A DNA stretch of 64,000 bases from Mongoliibacter ruber (GCF_003003005.1 NZ_PVTR01000001.1:1-64000), one strand, 5' to 3'; shown: positions 25,781 through 34,584, numbered from the stretch's first letter. Numbers and translations are program-made. The notes: generated by a model not told the origin, from the letters alone.

Positions 25781-27412
25781 TTGAACACTTATGATTTCAT
25801 CATTATCGGAGCAGGCTCCGCAGGATGTGTACTAGCCAATAGGCTTTCTGAAAATCCCAATAACTCGGTACTCTTGGTTGAAGCGGGAGGACCGGATTCT
25901 AAAAATGAAATAAAGATCCCAGGTGCATATGGAAAACTTCATAGGTCAGAGGTGGATTGGGCATTTTGGACTGAGCCTCAAGAAAATGTAGGAAACAGAA
26001 AAATTTTTATTCCCAGAGGAAAAACACTCGGAGGTTCTTCAAGCACCAATGCCATGGCCTATGTAAGGGGAAACCCTGCAGATTATGACCAATGGGCTGC
26101 ATTGGGAAATGAGGGTTGGGCATATAAGGACCTCTTGCCTTATTTCAAAAAATCTGAAAATAATCATGACTTCGATGGTGAGTTTTATGGTAAAGATGGA
26201 CCGCTTCATGTGAAGTTGGCCGATGAACCTCATTTGTTAGGTGAAAGATTTATTGAAGCTTGCGAAGCGGCTGGAATTCCATCTAATCCTGAGTATAATG
26301 GCAAACAGCAATTGGGAGCTTCATTACTTCAATACACCATTCACCGCCAGCAAAGACAAAGTACTGCCACAGCATTTTTGAAGCCTGCTTTACATAGAAA
26401 AAACCTTACTGTAAAAACTAAATTAAAGGTCAGTAAAATAATGATTAACAATGATATAGCTACTGGTATTGAAACCTTAGATTTAAGATCAAATAAGACA
26501 AGCTATTTGGCCAGCAAAGAAGTCATAGTTTCTGCAGGAGCGATGCAATCACCTCAACTTCTAATGCTTTCAGGCATTGGTGACAGCAAGTATCTCAGAG
26601 AATTTGGAATAGAGTTGAAGAAGGATTTGCCAGGTGTAGGTCAAAATCTGCAAGATCACATTTGGTCAGGGGTCAGCACTTGGTCTCGTATCCATACAGA
26701 AAATCATGGTTTAAAACTTTTACCTATGGGTTCAGCCCTGATGAAATACCTTCTGTTTAAAAAGGGACCCTTAACCAATGGACCACTAACAGCAAATGCA
26801 TTTTTGGATTTGAACAGAATTGATGGAGTACCAGATATACAATTTCATTTTGTTACCTCAGCCATTAAAGAAGATTATAGCACTGATATTTATGACATCA
26901 AAACATTTCCTAAAACGAGTGGATTCAGTATCATGGCGATTTTGCTTCATCCCAAAAGTAGGGGTTATATAGGTCTCAAAAATAGCGATCCTAATTCTCC
27001 ACCGTTGATACAACCTAATTTACTTGCTGAAAAAGAAGATAAAGATTTACTCATACAAGGACTCCTAAAAGCCAAAGAAGTAATGGATAAACATCCATTG
27101 AAGCAATTTCAAAAGAGCGATTCTTTACTTCCAAGATTATTTGACCCGCAGTCATTAGAAGAACACATTCACAAAACATTGGAGACCCTTTACCACCCAG
27201 TAGGCACTTGCAAAATGGGAAATGATAAAACTGCTGTTGTTGACTCAAGTTTAAGGGTAAAAGGCATCAAAAATCTACGCGTTGCTGATGCATCCATCAT
27301 GCCCAATATTATCTCAGGAAATACAAATGCTGCTTGTATCATGATAGGTGAGAAGGCCTCAGATTTGATTTTAAGTCAAAGCGAAAAACCTGAACATAGT
27401 TTAACAATCTAA
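25781..27412 (+). CDS. GMC family FAD oxidoreductase (choline dehydrogenase-like), TTG start
   Basis: 543 residues. The FAD-binding loop IIIGAGSAGCVLANRL begins only five residues from the N-terminus, followed by VEAGG, the GMC signature GKTLGGSSSTNAMAYVRG, and the C-terminal active-site blocks YHPVGTCKMG (His) and ISGNTNAACIMIGEKA (Asn). It oxidises a primary alcohol or related substrate; AlkJ and BetA are close architectures. The start must be TTG at 25781: an in-frame TAA lies at 25766-25768, no ATG or GTG occurs between it and the Rossmann loop, and the nearby ATG at 25791 is out of frame. Position after fadD suggests a fatty-alcohol substrate, which is inference. Confidence 0.92.
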   Translation: MNTYDFIIIGAGSAGCVLANRLSENPNNSVLLVEAGGPDSKNEIKIPGAYGKLHRSEVDWAFWTEPQENVGNRKIFIPRGKTLGGSSSTNAMAYVRGNPADYDQWAALGNEGWAYKDLLPYFKKSENNHDFDGEFYGKDGPLHVKLADEPHLLGERFIEACEAAGIPSNPEYNGKQQLGASLLQYTIHRQQRQSTATAFLKPALHRKNLTVKTKLKVSKIMINNDIATGIETLDLRSNKTSYLASKEVIVSAGAMQSPQLLMLSGIGDSKYLREFGIELKKDLPGVGQNLQDHIWSGVSTWSRIHTENHGLKLLPMGSALMKYLLFKKGPLTNGPLTANAFLDLNRIDGVPDIQFHFVTSAIKEDYSTDIYDIKTFPKTSGFSIMAILLHPKSRGYIGLKNSDPNSPPLIQPNLLAEKEDKDLLIQGLLKAKEVMDKHPLKQFQKSDSLLPRLFDPQSLEEHIHKTLETLYHPVGTCKMGNDKTAVVDSSLRVKGIKNLRVADASIMPNIISGNTNAACIMIGEKASDLILSQSEKPEHSLTI

Positions 27413-27476
27413 TTGAACATAATTTAACTATAAATTGAAAACAGTTCAAATTAAATATTGACCCATATTTAATCTT

Positions 27477-28850
27477 ATGAAATATTTACCGAAGTTCCTT
27501 GCTGTTATGTTTTTGTTTAGCATGTGTGGAAAACAAGATGTTTATGAACAAGAAACATATGAATATAAATTGACAGCTCGGGCTTTGGAAAACTCATTGG
27601 AGACAAATCTTCTCAGTGCTTGGTATCCAAAAGCTTTTGACCTTGATTCAGGAGGCTACTTTAGCAATTTTGATTATCAATTTAACTTGAAAGAGGGTCA
27701 ACAAGATAAATTTATAGTCACTCAGGCAAGGCATTTGTGGTCCAATGCCGTTGCCATGCAACTATATCCAGATCTTGAACACTATTCAATTGGCGCTAGG
27801 TTGGGTTTTGATTTCCTCAAAAACCATATGTGGGATAAATCAAAAGGCGGGTTTTATCAGATGGTCAGTAGGTCAGGCCAACCTTTGCTGGAAAGGGAGA
27901 AGATGAAAACAGCATATGGAAACAGTTTTGCGATATATGCTTTAGCAACATATTTTGAAGTGAGTGGAGATTCATCTGTACTCGATTTGGCAATAGAGGC
28001 TTTTCAGTGGCTGGAAGATAAAAGCTATGATCCCGAGTTTGGGGGATATTTTCAGCATTTAGATCAAAGTGGACAGCCTATTATTAGGGTTGTTGACACA
28101 CCGAGTACATCAGACCTTGGATACAAAGACCAAAATTCATCAATTCATTTATTAGAAGCTTTCACTGCCCTTTATCAAATATGGAAAGATCCTTTACTTG
28201 AAAAAAGACTTGAAGAAATGTTGGTATTGGTAAGGGATACGATTACACATCCTAAAGGATATCTTATCCTATTTTTTGAACCTGATTGGACACCGGTTAC
28301 TTTCCAGAGAGAAGATGAAGAAACAATTTTGCAGCACAGACAATTGGATCATGTTTCGTTTGGGCATGATGTGGAAACAGGCTTTTTATTGATAGAAGCT
28401 GCTCATGTATTGGGCTGGGGTGATGATCAAAAAACGGTTAGTCAAGCCAAAAAAATGATTGACCATGGTTTAAGTTTTGGGTGGGATGATGAAAAAGGCG
28501 GGTTTTATGACGAGGGGTATTATTTTGAAAATGAAGATGAGCCCCGAATAATCAAAGACAGCAAAAACTGGTGGGCTCAAGCTGAGGGGATGAATGCCTT
28601 GTTATTGATGGCTACCTATTTTCCTGATGATCCAATGGATTATTATGGTAAATTTCAAAAACAATGGAGTTACATTCAGGAAAACCTGATCGACCATGTT
28701 CATGGGGGTTGGTATGCAGGAGGCTTGGACAAGCAAGCTCATCACAAAACATCAGACAAAGGTCATATCTGGAAGGGAAACTACCACCAACTCCGATCAT
28801 TCAAGCATAGTATAGACATGCTCAGAGACTTGGCTAATGGTAAAGAATGA
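27477..28850 (+). CDS. AGE family epimerase/isomerase, lipoprotein-like signal
   Basis: 457 residues with an (alpha/alpha)6 barrel of the N-acylglucosamine/cellobiose 2-epimerase family. Conserved positions are ARHLWSNAV (Arg and first His region), YGNSFAIYAL, HDVETGFLLIEA and the final KGNYHQLRSFKH. An N-terminal hydrophobic segment ends in FSMCGK, which may be a lipobox, so the enzyme may be exported, unlike classic cytoplasmic members. Likely acts on beta-mannosides, cellobiose or a free sugar. It follows the GMC gene by 64 bases without a clear terminator, so co-transcription is possible. Confidence 0.85.
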   Translation: MKYLPKFLAVMFLFSMCGKQDVYEQETYEYKLTARALENSLETNLLSAWYPKAFDLDSGGYFSNFDYQFNLKEGQQDKFIVTQARHLWSNAVAMQLYPDLEHYSIGARLGFDFLKNHMWDKSKGGFYQMVSRSGQPLLEREKMKTAYGNSFAIYALATYFEVSGDSSVLDLAIEAFQWLEDKSYDPEFGGYFQHLDQSGQPIIRVVDTPSTSDLGYKDQNSSIHLLEAFTALYQIWKDPLLEKRLEEMLVLVRDTITHPKGYLILFFEPDWTPVTFQREDEETILQHRQLDHVSFGHDVETGFLLIEAAHVLGWGDDQKTVSQAKKMIDHGLSFGWDDEKGGFYDEGYYFENEDEPRIIKDSKNWWAQAEGMNALLLMATYFPDDPMDYYGKFQKQWSYIQENLIDHVHGGWYAGGLDKQAHHKTSDKGHIWKGNYHQLRSFKHSIDMLRDLANGKE

Positions 28851-29096
28851 AAAACAATGATGTTATCCTTTCCGAGAAGATTGTTTCACAACTCAATTTT
28901 TACATCATGATTATCCCCTTCAAGCCAATAAAATAAACAGCTTAACCAACTTTTAGATGATAATCTTCCAGTAGTGAGGTATCTATAAAGTATCCATACC
29001 CTTGCCTCGGCAGGGATCTATTTTCGTAAGAAAAAAGGCTATTCTACTGATTGAAAGAATTGCTTAAAAGTATTCCTGCATATTCTCCAAAAGTGT

Positions 29097-29774
29097 TTAC
29101 TGCATGATAAGAATATTATTGACGACATCTTTTGACATGAAGATTGTCTTTTTATTATCCACAAGGATTTCAATGGAACCGTCAAATTCAACCTTGTCCA
29201 AGACTTTTATTCTTGCACCTATATAGGCTCCTACCTTATCGAGATAGCGCAGGAAGGAGGCACTGCTATCCTTTACAGCGACAATTTGTCCAGTACCATT
29301 GACTTCAATTTCTGAAAGGGGCAGACGTGGTCTAGAGCGGACATCGCCATACTCATCGGGGATCGGATCTCCGTGAGGATCAAACTTTGGAAAACCCAAG
29401 TATTCATCCAGTCTTTGAATCAGTATCCTGGATTTGATGTGTTCCAACTCATCGGCTACTTCGTGAACCTCATCCCAAGAGAAGTTTAGCTTTTCTACCA
29501 AAAAAACTTCCCAAAGCCTATGCTTTCGAATGGTCTGTAAGGCCAATTTTTTACCATCCTCGGTGATGTGGACACCATAGTATTTCCTGTACTCAATTAC
29601 TTTTTTTTCTCCGAGTTTTCTAAGCATGTCAGATACAGAGGCAGGGCGATTTTTCATTTCTCCTGAAATGTCATTGGTGGAGACACTCTTTTTTCCTTCC
29701 TCCGAAAGATGAAAAATAGCCTTTAAGTAATTCTCTTCAGAGTAGGTGAGTATGGGTAAGGAATTATCTGTCAT
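29097..29774 (-). CDS. DtxR/MntR family metal-dependent transcriptional regulator
   Basis: 225 residues. The N-terminal winged helix (about 8-70, STNDISGEMKNRPASVSDML) is followed by the dimerisation and metal domain (TIRKHRLWEVFLVEKL and ADELEHIKSRILIQRL) and a C-terminal FeoA/SH3-like domain (about 150-225). The position taken by Cys in DtxR/IdeR is Asp108 here (DELEH, residues 108-112), closer to the acidic ligand of MntR, so Mn2+ sensing is at least as likely as Fe2+. Dyads of TTTAG/CTAAA type start 17 bases upstream of the ATG (29791), suggesting autoregulation. An exact -7-like match (TATATTTG, read on the minus strand, 29786-29779) is so close to the ATG that the mRNA may be nearly leaderless. 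Confidence 0.9.
   Translation of the reverse strand: MTDNSLPILTYSEENYLKAIFHLSEEGKKSVSTNDISGEMKNRPASVSDMLRKLGEKKVIEYRKYYGVHITEDGKKLALQTIRKHRLWEVFLVEKLNFSWDEVHEVADELEHIKSRILIQRLDEYLGFPKFDPHGDPIPDEYGDVRSRPRLPLSEIEVNGTGQIVAVKDSSASFLRYLDKVGAYIGARIKVLDKVEFDGSIEILVDNKKTIFMSKDVVNNILIMQ
29155..29163 (+). other. Perfect DnaA box inside the regulator gene
   Basis: TTATCCACA, the consensus DnaA box, lies within the dtxR-type gene about 670 bases from the cluster in the adjacent spacer and in the opposite orientation. Confidence 0.4.
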
Positions 29775-29790
29775 GGAGCAAATATAATAA

Positions 29791-29806
29791 TTTAGTCTAT
29801 TCTAAA
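29791..29806. promoter_or_regulatory. Candidate operator 1 of the DtxR/MntR-type regulator
   Basis: TTTAGTCTATTCTAAA is a dyad with perfect 5-base arms, 17 bases upstream of the regulator's start codon. Its core TAGTCTAnnCTAAAAA recurs at 29891. The shape (TTAG…CTAA) resembles DtxR-family operators. Confidence 0.5.
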
Positions 29807-29858
29807 AAATAATTTACAAGAGACTAAAACAGCTGTGGATAACTCTATTTTTAATGTG

Positions 29859-29884
29859 TTTTAGATATTAGGCATGTCTAAAAA
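29859..29884. promoter_or_regulatory. Inverted repeat in the regulator/origin spacer
   Basis: TTTTAGA and TCTAAAA are perfect 7-base arms around an 11-base spacer. The arms are the same half-site family as the neighbouring dyads; a further half-site AGACTAAAA is at 29821-29829. Confidence 0.4.
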
Positions 29885-29890
29885 ATAATA

Positions 29891-29905
29891 TAGTCTAAGC
29901 TAAAA
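29891..29905. promoter_or_regulatory. Candidate operator 2 of the DtxR/MntR-type regulator
   Basis: TAGTCTAAGCTAAAA repeats the core of operator 1 (TAGTCTA, two bases, CTAAAA) 100 bases further upstream in the same orientation. Confidence 0.45.
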
Positions 29906-30140
29906 AGAATCATAAAACACTGAAATACAATATAATATGATTATTAAATTTGTATTAAGGTGGATTTAGGTTGAAAATTATGGAGTTTCCATTAGCTTAA
30001 AACTGGTTTCCAAAAGGGCTTGTAGGTGGATAACTTTTTTCCGCTGTGTGGATAAAGGGCGTGGATAAAAATGAAGTCAAGATTTGCTTATGATTACAGT
30101 TTTTAAGATTTTCATATTTTAAATCTTTAAGTATCTTATT

Positions 30141-30614
30141 ATGAAAGTCTTGATTCTTTTTGCCTCTTTGATGTGGCTCGGAAATGTTTCTTTTTGTCAA
30201 AGTGATAGGGAAAAAAATGACTCTTTAGAGTTGCGAGGCCGGCAGTTTTACCTTGAAGGTTACAAAATCAAACGATCAGCTTTGGCAAATTTTATGGTTG
30301 AGGATTCCGAAGCTTCCAACTACCTTTCAAAAGCTAGAACGAATGCCACAATAGTGGATTTGACTCTGCATCCGGGTTTATTTTTTCTGGTTTGGTCAAG
30401 CGGAGATGCGATCTTCGGAAATGGGATGGATTGGTCTATGTTTGGGGTTGGGACAGGATTATTTGCTTCCTCAATAATATTTGAAAGGGCTTTCAGAAAA
30501 AATGCAAGAATGGCTGTCAAGTCCTATAATTCAGATCCAAATAAAGGAAGGAAGGTTGGTGAACTTAATTTGGGGATTAACCCACATGGTCTTGGATTCA
30601 GCTATAATTTTTAA
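30141..30614 (+). CDS. Small exported protein, unknown function
   Basis: 157 residues with a signal peptide ending near SFCQ. The mature protein contains a Gly/Phe-rich hydrophobic stretch (FGVGTGLFASSIIFERAF) and ends GLGFSYNF, an aromatic terminus that could be a last outer-membrane strand, but it is too short for a standard barrel. I do not recognise the family. It is the gene immediately to the right of the DnaA-box spacer and converges with the glycosyltransferase gene, overlapping it by 4 bases. Confidence 0.6.
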   Translation: MKVLILFASLMWLGNVSFCQSDREKNDSLELRGRQFYLEGYKIKRSALANFMVEDSEASNYLSKARTNATIVDLTLHPGLFFLVWSSGDAIFGNGMDWSMFGVGTGLFASSIIFERAFRKNARMAVKSYNSDPNKGRKVGELNLGINPHGLGFSYNF

Positions 30615-31732
30615 ATGGAGGTCAAAGATTTGATCAAGGCCAAGAACTTTTCCTCATCAGCTTTCCAGTGAGGCAATGACATTTCGGTAGTATTGTAAAA
30701 ATTTTGGCTTGTAAGACTTTCATGGATTTGTGGGATTTCACTGAAATCTTTGAAATCTATTTCCAAACCGGCATTGTATGTTTTGGCAAGTTCCTGCCAT
30801 TTTGGATTGGTGGTAAACAAAAAAGGTTTGCCCAAGGCTAGGCACTCGTACAGTTTACTGGGGATTTTAGGGCTTATGCTTGGGATTTGATGGTAGGGGA
30901 GTAAAACTGCATCAGCGCTTTTAAATGCATCTAAAATCGACTCATAAGGGATGGGATTTGGTGAAATGTCAGCAATGATGGATTGTTTTCCTGCTATAGA
31001 TGTTTTCAACCTTTCCCTGAATCTTGCTAGAGGAGCGTGTCCAAGTATTCTTAGCTGGGCATCAGGATAGATCTTTTGAAACTGAATAAACCATTCTATG
31101 GCCTCAATGCTGCCATAAACTTCAGTCAATGTACCGCAAAGTAAGAACCTTAAGTGTTTATTGGTCAATTTATTTGGAGTGACAATGGGCAAGTTCGGAC
31201 CTTGGAACTTGTTTTCCAGGAGTGTATGGTTTTTGATTGCTGGAAACTCCTGTTGATAGCACGCTTCAGCAAATATAAAATGATCTATGAAAGGTCTTGA
31301 ACAATATTCAACACATTGAATAACCTTGGAAAAAAGGAATCGAACCAGTTTGTTGCCACTGTTATTGTGGATCAAATTGAGTGCATAATTTTCTTGGATA
31401 TCATAGATGATGTTATAGCCATAAAGCAATTTTCCAATGACAGCAGCCGGCAGAAGTTCATAGGTAGTTACGATAAGTAGTTTTGGCTTGATTTCTTGAA
31501 TCAGCTTCAACAATCTGAAATTAGCTGAAAAACGAAGGATTGATTTTCGATTTTGATAAAATAAGGGGTGGAATTTTATTAAATTTTCATCAGTTTCTTT
31601 TTTTACATAAAATCCTATGATGTTTATTTGGTATTTATTTGTTTCACGCAGCGAAAGAGCAAATTTGTAATAGCTTCTGGAATCCTTGAGGGGTTTGAGT
31701 ACGGAGGCAATGGCAATTTTTACTGGCTGCAT
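30611..31732 (-). CDS. Glycosyltransferase, GT4-like (group 1)
   Basis: 373 residues in two Rossmann-like halves. The N-terminal half has KIAIASVLKPLKD and PKLLIVTTYELLPAAVIGK; the C-terminal half has FLLCGTLTEVYGSIEAIEWF, LRILGHAPL and the donor-binding ALGKPFLFTTNP after KLYECLA, the conserved GT4 Glu region. Probably transfers a sugar from a nucleotide donor to a lipid or polysaccharide. It is alone, head-to-head with dapD with only 34 bases between the start codons, so their promoters overlap. Confidence 0.78.
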   Translation of the reverse strand: MQPVKIAIASVLKPLKDSRSYYKFALSLRETNKYQINIIGFYVKKETDENLIKFHPLFYQNRKSILRFSANFRLLKLIQEIKPKLLIVTTYELLPAAVIGKLLYGYNIIYDIQENYALNLIHNNSGNKLVRFLFSKVIQCVEYCSRPFIDHFIFAEACYQQEFPAIKNHTLLENKFQGPNLPIVTPNKLTNKHLRFLLCGTLTEVYGSIEAIEWFIQFQKIYPDAQLRILGHAPLARFRERLKTSIAGKQSIIADISPNPIPYESILDAFKSADAVLLPYHQIPSISPKIPSKLYECLALGKPFLFTTNPKWQELAKTYNAGLEIDFKDFSEIPQIHESLTSQNFYNTTEMSLPHWKADEEKFLALIKSLTSI

Positions 31733-31766
31733 GAAGAGTTTTCAAAGTAAAGAATTAATCAAAAAT

Positions 31767-32582
31767 ATGGATTTACAAACTATTATTGAAAAAGCCTGGG
31801 AAAACAGGGAATTATTGAAAGAGAAGCACGTCGAAATTGCCATAAAAACGGTCATCAGTGACCTTGATAGCGGGCAAATAAGAGTGGCTGAGCCTCTTGA
31901 AAATGGAGAATGGAAGGTAAATGACTGGATCAAGAAAGCTGTTATTCTTTATTTTCCAATCCGCAAAATGACCACCATCGAAGTGGGACCATTTGAGTTT
32001 CATGATAAGATGGCTTTGAAGACCAACTATGCAAAGCAAGGTGTAAGGGTAGTTCCTCATGCTGTGGCAAGATATGGTGCTTATTTGGCTAGCGGAGTAG
32101 TGATGATGCCATCCTATGTCAATATCGGTGCTTTTGTGGACAGTGGCACGATGGTTGATACTTGGGCTACAGTAGGATCTTGTGCTCAAATAGGAAAAAA
32201 TGTTCATTTAAGCGGAGGTGTTGGTATTGGAGGGGTTTTGGAACCTGTTCAAGCAGCTCCCGTTATTGTTGAAGATGGTGCATTTATAGGCTCAAGAGCC
32301 ATCATCGTGGAAGGTGTGAGAATAGGCAAAGAAGCAGTAGTAGGAGCGGGCGTTACCCTGACAGCAAGTTCAAAAATTATAGATGTGACGGGTAGAGAAC
32401 CCGTAGAATATAAAGGGTATGTTCCACCTCGATCAGTAGTCATTCCAGGTTCGATTACGAAAAAATTCCCAGCGGGAGAATTTCAAGTTCCTTGTGCTTT
32501 GATTATTGGACAAAGGAAAGCTTCTACCGATCTTAAAACTTCCTTAAACGATGCACTTAGAGAAAATAACGTTGCAGTTTAA
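31767..32582 (+). CDS. dapD: Tetrahydrodipicolinate N-succinyltransferase
   Basis: 271 residues from ATG 31767, the usual family length. The frame extends back to 31686, but that would add 27 residues inside the divergent glycosyltransferase gene. The left-handed beta-helix hexapeptides are plain (SGVVMMPSYVNIGAFV, GTMVDTWATVGSCAQIG, NVHLSGGVGIGGVLEP, IVEDGAFIGSRAIIVEG). It catalyses the succinylation step of the DAP pathway for lysine and peptidoglycan. A TPR lipoprotein gene follows 19 bases downstream and is likely in the same transcript. Confidence 0.95.
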   Translation: MDLQTIIEKAWENRELLKEKHVEIAIKTVISDLDSGQIRVAEPLENGEWKVNDWIKKAVILYFPIRKMTTIEVGPFEFHDKMALKTNYAKQGVRVVPHAVARYGAYLASGVVMMPSYVNIGAFVDSGTMVDTWATVGSCAQIGKNVHLSGGVGIGGVLEPVQAAPVIVEDGAFIGSRAIIVEGVRIGKEAVVGAGVTLTASSKIIDVTGREPVEYKGYVPPRSVVIPGSITKKFPAGEFQVPCALIIGQRKASTDLKTSLNDALRENNVAV

Positions 32583-32601
32583 AATAAAGGAGTATTCAAT
32601 A

Positions 32602-33201
32602 ATGAAGTTAAGTAATTGGGTTTATGTTGCCCTGATCAGCATAGTGTTGGCGTCGTGTTCGTCTGGAGAATCTAATAAAGGAGATCAATTGTATGCTGAG
32701 GGCAGATACGAGGAAGCTATCAATGCCTATGATGCTTATTTGGTGAATAGGCCTAAAAACGTGCAAGCTCTGTACAATCGAGGTCGATCGCATGAGGAAT
32801 TGGGAGCATTTGACGAAGCCGAAAGAGACTTTCTTGCAGCTTTATCTCATGATGCTAAAAACAGTCAAGTGCTTTTGAGCCTTTCCAATCTATATCAAAA
32901 ACAGAAAAGACATACCAGTGCTTTGCTGTATGCAGAGTATGCGGTAGAAGTAGCTGGAGCACCTGCCATGGCATATTTCATGAAAGGCAGGGCTTTACAT
33001 CAACTTGGAAATAGTGAAGAAGCATACAAGGAATATAGTACTGCGATCAAAATGAATAAAAATTATGGTCAGGCTTACTATTACAGAGGTCTCTTAAAGT
33101 TTGCCACAGACCGTGTCAAATCAGGTTGTGACGATATGAACGCTGCGCTTAAAGTTGGATATGAAGATGCCCGTGAAGCCATGGAAAGATATTGCCAATA
33201 A
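32602..33201 (+). CDS. TPR-repeat lipoprotein
   Basis: 199 residues from ATG 32602. The signal peptide ends in lipobox LASC, followed by about five tetratricopeptide repeats (YAEGRYEEAINAYDAYL, ALYNRGRSHEELGAFDEAE, YFMKGRALHQLGNSEEAY, and others). A longer frame opens at 32551 inside dapD and was rejected because it would bury the signal peptide. AAAGGAG, 13 bases before the ATG, is one of the few Shine-Dalgarno-like sequences in the window. TPR lipoproteins scaffold envelope complexes; partner unknown. A strong terminator follows. Confidence 0.88.
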   Translation: MKLSNWVYVALISIVLASCSSGESNKGDQLYAEGRYEEAINAYDAYLVNRPKNVQALYNRGRSHEELGAFDEAERDFLAALSHDAKNSQVLLSLSNLYQKQKRHTSALLYAEYAVEVAGAPAMAYFMKGRALHQLGNSEEAYKEYSTAIKMNKNYGQAYYYRGLLKFATDRVKSGCDDMNAALKVGYEDAREAMERYCQ

Positions 33202-33221
33202 TTGTAGAGCAGTTTTATCAT

Positions 33222-33251
33222 AAAAAAAGGGATCGAATGATCCCTTTTTTT
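33222..33251. terminator. Bidirectional terminator between TPR lipoprotein and FMO genes
   Basis: AAAAAAAGGGATC-GAAT-GATCCCTTTTTTT: a 6-bp GC stem extended by seven A/T pairs. It serves both convergent genes and touches the stop codon of the FMO gene. Confidence 0.9.
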
Positions 33252-34584
33252 ATGTCTTAGCAGTTAATTTTGGAGGGTTTTTGGATATGTATTCACTTGG
33301 CAGGTATTTCTCAAGGTCTTTTTTAAACTTATGGTAATCAACAGTGATGGTGTGCCTGGGTGAATTGATTTGCTGATAATGAGGCTTGCTGACCTCTCTT
33401 TCACAAAGTTCCTTGATATTTTCTGGCCTAGACCATTCTCCTGCGAGTTCTCTTGCCATTACCTTTGACTGAAGTTCAGCCCCAGGCCATATGCAGCCGA
33501 GTGGCTGAAACATTCCTATAAAATAAAGATTGTTTATTTCTGGATGAAACATTTTGAGGTAAAGAGGGACAGGGCCTGAACTGTAGTCAATCAATTCCTT
33601 ATCAAAGAAAGGATGCGACAAAAAGTATCCTGTACATGCAATGATGCTGTCAAATTCCTCCACCAAGTCATTTTCAAATATGACCTTATTTCCTTCAAAC
33701 CGTTTGATATCCAGTCGTGGCTTTACTTTGCCATGACGGATTTTGTACAGCAATTCATCATTTATGGTAGGATGTACTTCACCAAATTTTGTTTCTACTT
33801 CCCGTAAACCATAAAGTTTATTATCTCCGACCATAATTTTGAGAAGTATGTCAAAGAAAAAGCTTCTGATTTTTAATGGAATCCAAGAGCTTTTTTCGCC
33901 GATCTTGTCAGAAGGTTGTCCGAAAAAAAACTTGGGGATTATCCTATAACCCCTTCTCCAAGAAATAGCTGTTATTTCACTTACTCGGCTGGTTTCAACC
34001 GCTACATCACAAGCGGAATTTCCACCTCCGATGACCAAAACCCTTTTTCCCTCAAAAGGAGCGGCTTTTTTGAAAGAGTGGGAGTGAAGCATCTCACCGG
34101 TAAAATTACCAGGGTAGTTTGGCCACCTTGGCAGCCAATGATGACCATTGCACACTACAAGATGCGTAAAAGTCTCATGATACAGATCTCCATCCTTTTC
34201 AAAACTAATTTCCCAATTGCCATTTTGGGTTCTTTCACAATGTGAAACCAAAACCCCAAACCTGATATGGTCATAAAGTCCAAATTTGGCTGCATAAGCC
34301 TGGAAATACCTTCTCAGTTCGTCATGTGAAGGGTAATCAGCTATCTCAGGATCAAAGTCGTCAAAAGTAAAATCTGCATACTGGGAAAGGGTTTTTGAAC
34401 TTATGATATGTGTGGTTTCAAAAACACTTGAATGTGATTCATTTTCACTATAAATCCAATTTCCGCCTACATCAGCATTCCTATCAAAAGCAACAGCATT
34501 CAGTCCTTTGTCTAGGAGATTTTTTAGGGCAGTGATACCGGAGGGGCCAGCACCAATTACTGCTATTTTCTTACTTTCATGCAT
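33250..34584 (-). CDS. Flavin-containing monooxygenase
   Basis: 444 residues. FAD loop VIGAGPSGITAL at the N-terminus, NADPH loop VIGGGNSACDVAVE about residue 180, and between them the FMO/BVMO fingerprint FTGEMLHSHSFK (FxGxxxHSxxF form). It oxygenates soft nucleophiles such as trimethylamine, sulphides or related small molecules using NADPH and O2. It is the last gene of a three-gene overlapping operon with a sirtuin (8 bases overlap) and a membrane protein. Substrate not determined by sequence. Confidence 0.9.
   Translation of the reverse strand: MHESKKIAVIGAGPSGITALKNLLDKGLNAVAFDRNADVGGNWIYSENESHSSVFETTHIISSKTLSQYADFTFDDFDPEIADYPSHDELRRYFQAYAAKFGLYDHIRFGVLVSHCERTQNGNWEISFEKDGDLYHETFTHLVVCNGHHWLPRWPNYPGNFTGEMLHSHSFKKAAPFEGKRVLVIGGGNSACDVAVETSRVSEITAISWRRGYRIIPKFFFGQPSDKIGEKSSWIPLKIRSFFFDILLKIMVGDNKLYGLREVETKFGEVHPTINDELLYKIRHGKVKPRLDIKRFEGNKVIFENDLVEEFDSIIACTGYFLSHPFFDKELIDYSSGPVPLYLKMFHPEINNLYFIGMFQPLGCIWPGAELQSKVMARELAGEWSRPENIKELCEREVSKPHYQQINSPRHTITVDYHKFKKDLEKYLPSEYISKNPPKLTAKT

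Larger units (their letters stand above)
29775..30140. other. Candidate replication origin: DnaA-box cluster with AT-rich stretch
   Basis: This 366-base spacer holds four DnaA boxes in one orientation (TGTGGATAA on the plus strand): perfect at 29834-29842 and 30047-30055, and 8 of 9 at 30025-30033 (GGTGGATAA) and 30060-30068 (CGTGGATAA). Between the first and the later boxes is a very AT-rich stretch (29881-29960, 14 G/C in 80 bases) suitable as an unwinding element. A given 9-mer is expected about once per 130 kb of double-stranded random sequence. Chromosome origins in Bacteroidota need not lie beside dnaA. It could instead be a DnaA-titrating or regulatory site. Confidence 0.55.

Noticed and set aside
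28847-28936. 29-codon frame overlapping the AGE epimerase stop (ATGA)
   Set aside because: Short, no membrane helix or motif, and no downstream gene to couple with.
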